Positions 1 to 5,599 of a stretch of DNA of 9,279 nt are shown one piece after another. The stretch covers positions 1 to 9,279 of the forward strand of contig JAFECV010000058.1 in the NCBI GenBank assembly GCA_018241985.1, written 5' to 3'. This stretch comes from Pseudomonadota bacterium. Lineage in GTDB: Bacteria; Pseudomonadota; Gammaproteobacteria; Burkholderiales; Burkholderiaceae_C. Position 1 is the first letter of the stretch. Every line of letters starts with the position of its first letter. The notes under the pieces were generated by a model, which worked only from the letters and a program-made list of their open reading frames with translations, searched no databases and was not told the DNA's origin. Both the position numbers and the translations under genes were made by a program.

Positions 1-1
1 C

Positions 2-577
2 GACGACGCAGCCGGCGATTTCGAGCTCGGCTGCGCCGACGCGCTGCGCGCGGCCGCGGGGCAGCGGCCGCTGTTCTTCATGCACGGCAACCGCGACTTC
101 CTGGTCGGCTCGCGGTTCCTGGACTCCTGCGGCGTCAAGTTGCTCGCGGACCCGACCGTGTTCATCTTTGCCGGGCGGCGTTGGCTGCTGAGCCACGGCG
201 ACGCACTGTGCCTCGACGACACCGAATACCTTGCCTACCGCCGGCAGGTGCGCGATGCGGGCTGGCAGCGCGATTTTCTGGCCAAGCCGGTGCTCGAGCG
301 GCGCTCGGTCGCGCAGGCGATCCGCGTGCACAGCGAGACGCGCAAGCGGATCGAGGGCTACGGCGACGTGGACGCGGATGCCGCGCGGCGCTGGCTGCAG
401 GCAGCGCAGGCGACCACGCTGATCCACGGCCACACGCACCGGCCCGCCGACCATGACCTCGGCGGCGGCCTGCGCCGCGTGGTGCTCAGCGACTGGGACG
501 CACTGGCCCACCCACCCCGCGCCGAGGTGCTACGGCTGGACGGCACCGGCCAGCTCGAGCGCCGGGCGCCGGACTAA
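2..577 (+). CDS. lpxH: UDP-2,3-diacylglucosamine diphosphatase (5'-truncated by window edge)
   Basis: This is the C-terminal 191 residues of LpxH, the peripheral inner-membrane enzyme of lipid A synthesis that hydrolyses UDP-2,3-diacylglucosamine to lipid X and UMP. The frame is open to the left edge, so the N-terminus (about 50 residues judging by the 240-residue E. coli protein, with the first metal-binding Asp and His) lies outside. Visible calcineurin-like phosphoesterase motifs are GNRDFLVG (Asn at visible residue 30), SHGD (His at 65) and HGHTHRP (His at 144 and 146). They match the E. coli metal ligands at the corresponding places. The stop is TAA, and mtfA starts 7 bases further on, so the two are probably co-transcribed. 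The identification is firm because all the C-terminal metal motifs are intact and in order. Confidence 0.95.
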   Translation, partial: DDAAGDFELGCADALRAAAGQRPLFFMHGNRDFLVGSRFLDSCGVKLLADPTVFIFAGRRWLLSHGDALCLDDTEYLAYRRQVRDAGWQRDFLAKPVLERRSVAQAIRVHSETRKRIEGYGDVDADAARRWLQAAQATTLIHGHTHRPADHDLGGGLRRVVLSDWDALAHPPRAEVLRLDGTGQLERRAPD

Positions 578-584
578 CCAGCGC

Positions 585-1388
585 ATGTGGCCCTGGCTGC
601 GCAAACCGGCGCGTGCCATTCCCGAAGGGCTGTGGCAGCACACGCTGACACGCTACCCGTTTCTCGAGCAGCTGAGCGAGCCGGAACGCTCGCGCCTGCG
701 CGCCCTCACCGGCCGCTTCCTGGACCAGAAGGAATTCCACGGCGCGCACGGGCTGCGCATCACCGACCAGATCGCGGTCGCGATCGCCGCGCAGGCCTGT
801 CTGCCGCTGCTGCACGTCGACGCGCGCGGGCAGGCGCTGCGCTGGTACCGCGATTTCGTCGGCATCGTCGTGCACCGGCACGAGGTGGTCGCCGAACGCG
901 AAATCACCGACCACGTCGGCGTGGTGCATCACTACCGCGAAGTGCTGACCGGCGAAGCGATGGACAAGGGCCCGGTGATGGTGAACTGGCACGACGTCAA
1001 GCACGCGGGCAGCCTGGCAAGCCAGGGCTACAACGTGGTGATCCACGAGTTCATCCACAAGATCGACATGCAGGACGGCCGTGCCGACGGCTGCCCGCCG
1101 CTGCCGTCCGGCTTCATGGGCAAGCGCGGCCCGCGTGCCGTGCGCCGGCACTGGTTCGCCGTGCTGCGGCCGGCCTACGAATCGTTTCGCGAGCAGACGA
1201 TCCTGGCCGAGCGCTTCGGCGGCCCGCGCACCTGGCTCAACCCCTATGGCGCAACCTCGATCGTCGAATTCCTCGCGGTCAGCTGCGAGGCCTACTTCGT
1301 CAACCGAAACCGGTTCCAGCAGGAATTCCCGGCGCTGGTGCCGCTGTACGACGCATTCTTCAAGAGGGACGAGCCGACAGGGCCATGA
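585..1388 (+). CDS. mtfA: MtfA-like M90 family zinc metallopeptidase
   Basis: A protein of 267 residues, close to the 265 of E. coli MtfA, a cytosolic zinc peptidase that binds the repressor Mlc and so affects glucose PTS control. The frame is open further upstream, but the ATG at 585 is preferred: it gives the family's start (M-x-x-W-P-W in E. coli, MWPWLRK here) and avoids overlap with lpxH. The zinc site is HEFIHKID (His154, Glu155, His158). The third ligand is probably Glu228 in EFLAV, matching the E. coli glutamate in PAECFAV. The conserved GPVMVNWHD segment precedes the active site. No good Shine-Dalgarno sequence is seen before the ATG, which fits translation coupled to lpxH 7 bases upstream. 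Whether this organism has an Mlc/PTS partner cannot be told here, so the physiological role is inferred from family only. Confidence 0.9.
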   Translation: MWPWLRKPARAIPEGLWQHTLTRYPFLEQLSEPERSRLRALTGRFLDQKEFHGAHGLRITDQIAVAIAAQACLPLLHVDARGQALRWYRDFVGIVVHRHEVVAEREITDHVGVVHHYREVLTGEAMDKGPVMVNWHDVKHAGSLASQGYNVVIHEFIHKIDMQDGRADGCPPLPSGFMGKRGPRAVRRHWFAVLRPAYESFREQTILAERFGGPRTWLNPYGATSIVEFLAVSCEAYFVNRNRFQQEFPALVPLYDAFFKRDEPTGP

Positions 1389-1426
1389 GCGGTGCAACGA
1401 ACAGCGCGCGGGGCCTAATGATCGTG

Positions 1427-1464
1427 CATGGCCGGGCGACAAGCATTGATTGCCACATGGCCGG
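1427..1464. repeat. Direct repeat CATGGCCGG, two copies 29 bases apart
   Basis: The 9-mer CATGGCCGG occurs at 1427-1435 and 1456-1464, between mtfA and the first DUF433 gene and upstream of its candidate promoter. Spacing near three helical turns could suit a regulator, but the motif is GC-rich and short, so chance is possible. Nothing else was recognised in the 182-base gap apart from the promoter candidate. Confidence 0.25.
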
Positions 1465-1506
1465 CCGCAGCCGCCCGATCGGATCGATATCGCCCATAAC
1501 CGACCC

Positions 1507-1535
1507 TTGTGCGCGCCGCGGATGTGCCTTAGCAT
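1507..1535 (+). promoter_or_regulatory. Candidate promoter of the first DUF433 gene
   Basis: TTGTGC (1507-1512) and TAGCAT (1530-1535) are separated by 17 bases and lie 35 bases before the ATG at 1571. They match the sigma-70 consensus at 3/6 and 4/6 positions. The same TAGCAT word lies 39 bases before the third DUF433 gene, which supports the -10 assignment. No Shine-Dalgarno sequence is seen before the ATG at 1571. Confidence 0.35.
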
Positions 1536-1570
1536 CCCGTCCCCCGCTGTCACCTGCACCAAGACCCGCC

Positions 1571-1774
1571 ATGATCAGTTCTGCCGTCCACCTCCACACC
1601 GTGCTGTTCAACGTGGTGCCCTGCTTCGTCGGCACGCAGATTCCGGTCAAGACCCTGTTCGACCATCTGCACGCCGGCAGCACGCTGGACGAGTACCTGG
1701 AACAGTATCCGTCGGTGCCGCAGAAGCTCGCGATCAAATTGCTGCAGGACAGCATCCGGGACCTCGACGCCTGA
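1571..1774 (+). CDS. DUF433 family small protein, copy 1
   Basis: A 67-residue protein that fits the DUF433 family (PF04255), small helical proteins often found as the presumed antitoxin-like partner of DUF5615 PIN-like proteins. The family core is seen as VPCFVGTQIPVKTLF (residues 16-30), then a Gly-containing turn, then LDEYLEQYPSV (39-49) and a C-terminal helix ending at 67. It is roughly 60 % identical by hand alignment to the second copy at 2184. The frame is open upstream as far as 587, but that stretch is antisense-like frame noise over mtfA. The ATG at 1571 aligns with the starts of both paralogues (MISSA, MISPA, and VISSA in copy 3). No Shine-Dalgarno sequence is apparent. A GC hairpin follows the stop. 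No PIN-like partner lies beside it, so function is unknown; a DNA-binding or antitoxin role is only a family-based guess. Confidence 0.75.
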   Translation: MISSAVHLHTVLFNVVPCFVGTQIPVKTLFDHLHAGSTLDEYLEQYPSVPQKLAIKLLQDSIRDLDA

Positions 1775-1779
1775 CGATC

Positions 1780-1802
1780 GGCCGGGTTACCTGCCCGGCC
1801 TT
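1780..1802 (+). terminator. GC-rich hairpin after DUF433 copy 1
   Basis: A perfect 7-base-pair stem, GGCCGGG (1780-1786) and CCCGGCC (1794-1800), encloses a 7-base loop 5 bases after the TGA. Only two T residues follow, so it is a weak intrinsic terminator or an mRNA 3'-stabilising stem. It separates copy 1 transcriptionally from copy 2. Confidence 0.5.
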
Positions 1803-2103
1803 CCAAGCCTCCCCCGATCGCATTGCAGCCGAGCCCGCGCGTTGTCGTGGGCAGTGGTCGGCCAGACGGCATTGAGCCAGCTCGACGCGTAAAAGTTTGT
1901 TCGATCCGTCGCTATGCGAAAAGTACGCATCGGCATTGCGCGGGCCGTTGTTGCGTTGCAGCAGTCCGTGCGTCGCACGCGAACAACTGCGGCCGAGATC
2001 GTTGCTGCATGGTGTGTTCCGCTATCGAATTGATAGAAAGCCATCGCTCGTGCCGCGCACCGGGCCGGTCCGGCGCCGGGTGCCGCAGCCAGGGTCTTGC
2101 GCC
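1803..2103. other. Long non-coding gap between DUF433 copies 1 and 2
   Basis: No convincing gene is seen between 1775 and 2183. The longest frames (a 114-codon one on the - strand, 1787-2131, and 105- and 88-codon ones on the + strand) have no recognisable domain and no ribosome binding site that I could support. Composition is uneven: about 57 % GC over 1861-2040 by hand count, 80 % over 2041-2100, then 45 % over 2101-2160. A near-palindrome, CTATC (2022-2026) and GATAG (2032-2036) around GAATT, lies in the AT-richer part. The stretch could hold regulatory sites, a small RNA or the remains of a lost gene, for example a former toxin partner; none of these can be shown from the sequence. Confidence 0.5.
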
Positions 2104-2117
2104 ATGTCAATTGACAT
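2104..2117. promoter_or_regulatory. Perfect 14-base palindrome over the -35 box (candidate operator)
   Basis: ATGTCAATTGACAT reads the same on both strands and contains the TTGACA -35 element (2111-2116) of the promoter for DUF433 copy 2. A dimeric regulator bound here would block RNA polymerase. The DUF433 protein itself is a natural candidate for autoregulation, but that is inference. Confidence 0.45.
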
Positions 2118-2138
2118 CGCGGAGACGCCAACTACTAT
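2111..2138 (+). promoter_or_regulatory. Sigma-70 promoter of DUF433 copy 2
   Basis: TTGACA (2111-2116, 6/6 to consensus) and TACTAT (2133-2138, 4/6) are 16 bases apart, in a locally AT-rich stretch. The start of transcription would fall near 2145, giving a leader of about 40 bases before the ATG at 2184. The leader contains a weak inverted repeat, AAAAAC (2140-2145) and GTTTTT (2155-2160). This is the best promoter match found in the window. Confidence 0.6.
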
Positions 2139-2167
2139 GAAAAACCCTGATAGCGTTTTTTGAACTC

Positions 2168-2174
2168 AGAGGAG
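2168..2174 (+). promoter_or_regulatory. Shine-Dalgarno sequence that fixes the start of DUF433 copy 2
   Basis: AGAGGAG lies 9 bases before the ATG at 2184. It lies inside the frame that could start at the TTG at 2160, and therefore argues against that longer form. Confidence 0.75.
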
Positions 2175-2183
2175 ACGCCTGCA

Positions 2184-2393
2184 ATGATCAGCCCCGCGAT
2201 CCGTGTCCAGCCCGTCTTGTTCGGCAATGCCGTACCCTGCTTTGCCGGAACGCAAATTCCGGTCAAGTCCATGTTCGAATTCCTGGAAGCCGGCGAAACG
2301 CTGGACGAGTATCTGGAGCAATACCCTTCGGTATCGCACAACCTCGCGATTCGCGTGCTGGAAGACAGCCGCAAGGCGCTGCTGGACCATTGA
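2184..2393 (+). CDS. DUF433 family small protein, copy 2
   Basis: A 69-residue DUF433 protein with the core VPCFAGTQIPVKSMFEF (residues 17-33) and LDEYLEQYPSV (40-50), then a C-terminal helix LAIRVLEDSRKALL. The start is ATG 2184, set by the strong Shine-Dalgarno sequence at 2168-2174 and matching MISSA of copy 1. It has its own promoter with an overlapping palindrome, so it is probably separately and tightly controlled. GC content is about 53-63 % by hand count per 60 bases, clearly lower than mtfA or the DUF349 gene, suggesting acquisition from elsewhere. No DUF5615 or other toxin-like gene adjoins. The family is known mainly from toxin-antitoxin-like pairs, so as an orphan its function here is open. 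Confidence 0.85.
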   Translation: MISPAIRVQPVLFGNAVPCFAGTQIPVKSMFEFLEAGETLDEYLEQYPSVSHNLAIRVLEDSRKALLDH

Positions 2394-2440
2394 CGGGAGT
2401 CGGTAACGGCCCGGGCCGCACAGCACGGATGCACCCACTT

Positions 2441-2478
2441 CGCATGCCGGAATTGCAGCGCCCGGCACCGGGCATGCG
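2441..2478. repeat. Inverted repeat upstream of DUF433 copy 3
   Basis: CGCATGCC (2441-2448) and GGCATGCG (2471-2478) form a perfect 8-base inverted repeat with a 22-base spacer. The spacer and right arm overlap a second short stem, GCCCGG (2460-2465) and CCGGGC (2468-2473). Because GCATGC is itself a palindrome, the arms are also two copies of a 6-base site 30 bases apart. The structure ends 10 bases before the TAGCAT element, so it could be an operator for copy 3 or a terminator-like stem for copy 2. Confidence 0.4.
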
Positions 2479-2488
2479 GAGGCTGGCC

Positions 2489-2494
2489 TAGCAT
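2489..2494 (+). promoter_or_regulatory. TAGCAT, candidate -10 of DUF433 copy 3
   Basis: TAGCAT preceded by CC lies 39 bases before the ATG at 2534, almost the same place as the TAGCAT before copy 1. No acceptable -35 box is seen 16-18 bases upstream, so an activator or a different sigma factor would be needed if it works as a promoter. Confidence 0.25.
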
Positions 2495-2518
2495 TGGGGC
2501 GTCATTGACCCACGAAGC

Positions 2519-2525
2519 AAGGAGG
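2519..2525 (+). promoter_or_regulatory. Shine-Dalgarno sequence of DUF433 copy 3
   Basis: AAGGAGG lies 8 bases before the ATG at 2534. A GTG at 2540 would align better with the paralogue starts but would be 14 bases away, so the ATG is chosen. Confidence 0.75.
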
Positions 2526-2533
2526 CCGTCGCC

Positions 2534-2767
2534 ATGACCGTGATCAGTTCAGCCATCCAGATCCAGTACGTTCTGTTTGCCGCCGTGCCGTGCTTCGTGG
2601 GCACGCGGATCCCGGTGAAGTCGCTGTTCGACTTTTTGCTGCGCGGTGACAGCCTGCACGAATACCTGGAGCAGTATCCGTCGGTGCCCCGGGCGCTGGC
2701 GGTGAAGGTGATCCAGGACAGCAGCCGCGCGCTGCTCTCTTCGGCTAGCGCCCGAGCAGCAGCTTGA
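2534..2767 (+). CDS. DUF433 family small protein, copy 3
   Basis: A 77-residue DUF433 protein with the core VPCFVGTRIPVKSLFDF (residues 18-34) and LHEYLEQYPSV (41-51). Over the EYLEQYPSV segment it matches copy 1 in 25 of 26 bases (1694-1719 against 2663-2688), so the copies derive from one another or a common source. Its strong Shine-Dalgarno sequence supports translation. It is 8-10 residues longer than its paralogues because it runs past where copy 2 stops, ending in ASARAAA. Those last codons are antisense to the last codons of the convergent DUF349 gene (overlap 2745-2767). The tail is therefore probably not ancestral DUF433 sequence. No toxin-like partner is seen; function is unknown. 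Confidence 0.85.
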   Translation: MTVISSAIQIQYVLFAAVPCFVGTRIPVKSLFDFLLRGDSLHEYLEQYPSVPRALAVKVIQDSSRALLSSASARAAA

Positions 2768-5528
2768 GCGCACCCTGCAGCCGGCGAGCCGAGCCGGCAT
2801 CGAACGAGGCCGCCAGCACGCGCGCGACGTCCTGACCCCAGGTCTGCGCCGGCGCCGGGTCGTGGCGCCGGGTCAGCAACTGCAATTGCAGCGCGCGCCG
2901 GGCCTCCAGATGCTCGGCGGGGGTGGGCTGATCCGCCGCGATCTCGATCCGCAGCAGCGCCTCGGCCGCGCCCTGTGACTGCGACGCGGCGGTCAATGCC
3001 TGCACCCATAGGCTCCGGGTCGCCGCGGCGACCCTGGCTCCGAGGGCCTGCGCGCCGGGCATCTGGCTCGCATCGCGCTGCTCCCAGGCGGCGAGCAGTT
3101 GCGTCAGCGCCTCGCCATGCGCCTGCGCCGCGAGCCTCTTCAACGCGAGTTCGGCGTGCTGGCGCGCATCGCGCTGCGCGCGAAACGCCTGGTCGCCCAA
3201 GCGCGGGCCGCGCTCGCGCGGGTCGGGGAAAGGCGACCCGGGCCGGCCGGCGCGAGCGTCTTCGCGGCGCGTCCCGGACCGGCTGTCTCCCCCCCGTTCT
3301 CCACCTCGCTCCCCGAAGCGCGGCGCGCCGCGCGAGGCGCCACGGCGGTCGCCGCTGAAGCCGCCTGCCTGCCGCGCGGCTTCCGGCCGCTTCAGTCCGG
3401 GACGATCGTCGCCCCGCATCGCGACCACGGGCTTCGGCGCCGGCTTGGGAGGCGGCGCGGGCTCGGGGGCTGCAGCGTCAGCGAGCGGCTCCTCCGATTC
3501 CTTGTCCTGAGGTTTGTTGTCCTGCGGCTGCGCCGCTGCGACGATAGGCGCAGCTTCGCCATCAGGCGCCTGCAGAGACAAAGGCGCGCCTTGCACCGGC
3601 TCGGCGCCGGCAACAGATGCGGCCGATGGCGCGCCGGCAACTGCCCCGGGCGTGCCGGTCTGCGGCGCGGCATCGGCCGATGCCGCGCGCATCGCCGCGT
3701 CGAGCGCGCTCGTCGCTGTGCGGATCGCCGCGGCATCGCCCGCGGCGACTGCCGCGTCCAGCGCCTTCGCCGCATCGAGCACCGCGCGGTCGCGCCCGCT
3801 GATCGCGGCGGCAGCCTTCTCGCGCTCTTCGGTCTTGCGGGCGAACGCATCGTCGATCGGCTTGCGAAACGCGTCCCACAGCTTCTGTTCGAGCCGGCGC
3901 TCGAGCGGCACCGCCTGTGCCTCGGCCTGCCAGCGCTGCTGCAGCGCCCGGACCGCGTCGATGCGGAGCGGCGTTGCGGCACCAAGCTGGGCGGCCTGCT
4001 CGATCAGCGCCTGCCGGCGTTCCACGCTGGCCCGCTGCTCGGTCTCGAGCGGCGCGGCGGCGACGGCGATCGCCTCCTTCCACTGCGGTTGCAGTTCGGC
4101 GAACGCCTTGTCACCGAGGTGGCCCGCGTTGCGCCAGCGTTCGCCGAACTGGTGCAGCGCGCGGCCGAACGCCTTCCAGTCGGTCAGGCCCGCATTCGCG
4201 CTGCCCCAGGCGCGGACTTCCTCGATCAGCGCCAGGCGCTGTGCCCGATGCTCGGCGGCCTCGGCCTTGACCCGGTCGACCCAGGCCTCGACCTGCTTGT
4301 GCGCTTCGTTGCAGGCGTGGTCGAAGCGCTTCCACAGCGCATGGTTCGGCGCGCCGCCCTGGTCGGTCTGCTTCCATTGCTCGCGCAACTGGCGCAACCG
4401 CTCCTGGAGCTTGCGCCCGGCCAGCGGCTGGTCCGCCGGCCGCTGCAGCAGCGCCTCGGCCCGAACCAGCAGTTCCTCGCGCAACTGATCCGCGCGCCAG
4501 CGCTGCCAGCCCTCGAGGTCGCCGGCCGCCGCCAGCGCGGCGTGCACGCGCGCCTCCAGCGCCGCATCGATGAACCGGCCATGCTCCTTGAGCGCGCCGC
4601 GCAGCGCGGCCGCGGCGCCCACGCTCGCCTTGCCGTGACCCTGGTCCAGCTCTTGCTGCAAATTTGATAGCGCATCGCGCACGGTTTGCGCCGACTTGGC
4701 GCGCATTTCGTTGTCAACTGCGTGCTCGACGCGGCTCGGTGGCGCCGGCTCCGTCGACACGCCGCGTTCGGCCCGCAACTCGTTCGCCCAGACCAGTACC
4801 GGCGGCAACGGTGCGTTCGCATCGGCCGCGGCGGCCGCGGCCTGCGCCAGCGCGGCGCCAAACGCATCCCAGACCGCGAGCAGTTGCACTTTCGACGCCT
4901 CGAGCAGCGGCGGAAATTTGCCGTCCACGCTGGGCCAGTTCGCGTCTACGGTCAGCGCCTGCGCCTGCGCCTGCCAAGCCTGCACGTCCGCGTGCAGCAC
5001 ATCGAGACCAGCCTGCGCGTCGCGCCACGACTTGGTCGACAGCACCTCGATGCGCTGCGCGAGCAGCACCGCCGCCTCGCGCTGCACCTGCGCGCGGTTC
5101 TGCAGATCCTCGATGACCCGGATCCGCTCCGCCAGCTCGGACCGGATCGCCGCCAGCGGTTCGCGCGACAGTGGCGCGCCGGCCTTGGCCGCGTCGCGCT
5201 GCCAGGCCATCGCGTCGGCGATGTTGAGCCGCGGCAGCGCCAGCAGCGCGCGCGCCCGATCGGCCCATTCCGCGGCCAGCAGCGCCTGCCCTTTCGCGCG
5301 CTTGATCTCGTCGAGCCGCTCCTTCAGCGGCCGGGTCGCGCCCTTGTCGCGCGCGCCGAGTTGCCGGAACACCTCCTGCATCTGCTCGGGGCTCGGGTCC
5401 TGCGCGAGCCAGTCGCGGATGCGGGCCGCGCGCTCACCCGAGGTCGGGGCGGAAAAGGCGCCGCCGGTGACGGCGTCCAGCGGATGGGGGTCGTTCGATT
5501 GGGCGGCGGAAGAGCTCACGGCAGGCAC
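2745..5528 (-). CDS. DUF349 domain-containing protein with RG-rich segment
   Basis: A 927-residue soluble, largely helical protein. Residues 30-340 are helical and Ala/Gln-rich. At least three DUF349-like units follow, at about 344-425, 425-500 and 500-575, each with the Trp-containing pattern of the family (LREQWK with LWKRFD; FGERWR with PQWKEA; LQQRWQ with LWDAFR). Residues 615-703 are an Ala/Pro-rich linker with APPPKPAPKP. Residues 724-783 are rich in Arg and Gly (SRGAPRFGERGGERGG). Residues 784-927 form a C-terminal helical domain. There is no signal peptide or membrane segment. The start is GTG 5528, the first start codon after an in-frame TAG upstream; a GTG at 5519 is also possible, and neither has a clear Shine-Dalgarno sequence. 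The molecular function of DUF349 is unknown to me. It converges on DUF433 copy 3 with a 23-base overlap and no terminator between them. Confidence 0.85.
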   Translation of the reverse strand: MPAVSSSAAQSNDPHPLDAVTGGAFSAPTSGERAARIRDWLAQDPSPEQMQEVFRQLGARDKGATRPLKERLDEIKRAKGQALLAAEWADRARALLALPRLNIADAMAWQRDAAKAGAPLSREPLAAIRSELAERIRVIEDLQNRAQVQREAAVLLAQRIEVLSTKSWRDAQAGLDVLHADVQAWQAQAQALTVDANWPSVDGKFPPLLEASKVQLLAVWDAFGAALAQAAAAAADANAPLPPVLVWANELRAERGVSTEPAPPSRVEHAVDNEMRAKSAQTVRDALSNLQQELDQGHGKASVGAAAALRGALKEHGRFIDAALEARVHAALAAAGDLEGWQRWRADQLREELLVRAEALLQRPADQPLAGRKLQERLRQLREQWKQTDQGGAPNHALWKRFDHACNEAHKQVEAWVDRVKAEAAEHRAQRLALIEEVRAWGSANAGLTDWKAFGRALHQFGERWRNAGHLGDKAFAELQPQWKEAIAVAAAPLETEQRASVERRQALIEQAAQLGAATPLRIDAVRALQQRWQAEAQAVPLERRLEQKLWDAFRKPIDDAFARKTEEREKAAAAISGRDRAVLDAAKALDAAVAAGDAAAIRTATSALDAAMRAASADAAPQTGTPGAVAGAPSAASVAGAEPVQGAPLSLQAPDGEAAPIVAAAQPQDNKPQDKESEEPLADAAAPEPAPPPKPAPKPVVAMRGDDRPGLKRPEAARQAGGFSGDRRGASRGAPRFGERGGERGGDSRSGTRREDARAGRPGSPFPDPRERGPRLGDQAFRAQRDARQHAELALKRLAAQAHGEALTQLLAAWEQRDASQMPGAQALGARVAAATRSLWVQALTAASQSQGAAEALLRIEIAADQPTPAEHLEARRALQLQLLTRRHDPAPAQTWGQDVARVLAASFDAGSARRLQGALKLLLGR

Positions 5529-5559
5529 GGCAATGATCGGCGCGGGAGCGCAAGTATGA

Positions 5560-5588
5560 ACGATACGGACGCACGGCCGCTAGCGCAA
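5560..5588 (-). promoter_or_regulatory. Candidate promoter of the DUF349 gene
   Basis: On the - strand TTGCGC (5588-5583) and TATCGT (5565-5560) are 17 bases apart, 31 bases before the GTG start at 5528. The matches are 3/6 and 4/6, so this is a modest candidate. It lies in the 71-base gap after the YceI B gene, in which no intrinsic terminator was seen, so read-through from the upstream operon is also possible. Confidence 0.3.
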
Positions 5589-5599
5589 GCCGCGCCGCA

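Noticed and set aside
453..584. Possible 44-residue N-terminal extension of MtfA in the open upstream frame
   Set aside because: It overlaps the lpxH frame, has no similarity to MtfA, and the ATG at 585 gives the family's normal length and start.
587..1570. Long + strand frame joined to DUF433 copy 1
   Set aside because: It is an Arg/Ala-rich shadow of mtfA in another frame; DUF433 similarity begins only at 1571.
1787..2131. 114-codon - strand frame in the gap between DUF433 copies 1 and 2, considered as a lost toxin gene
   Set aside because: No PIN, RelE or other toxin motif, no ribosome binding site, and it overlaps the terminator hairpin at its end.
2137..2163. Eight-codon leader peptide frame (MKNPDSVF) before DUF433 copy 2
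   Set aside because: It starts before the predicted transcript start near 2145 and has no ribosome binding site.
2160..2183. TTG start at 2160 for DUF433 copy 2
   Set aside because: The strong Shine-Dalgarno sequence lies inside this extension, and the paralogues begin at the position of ATG 2184.
3099..4667. Long open frames on the + strand opposite the DUF349 gene, also 4686-5603 and 5603-6844
   Set aside because: Composition is Arg/Ala-rich with no domain; high GC keeps antisense frames open. The - strand proteins have clear family features.
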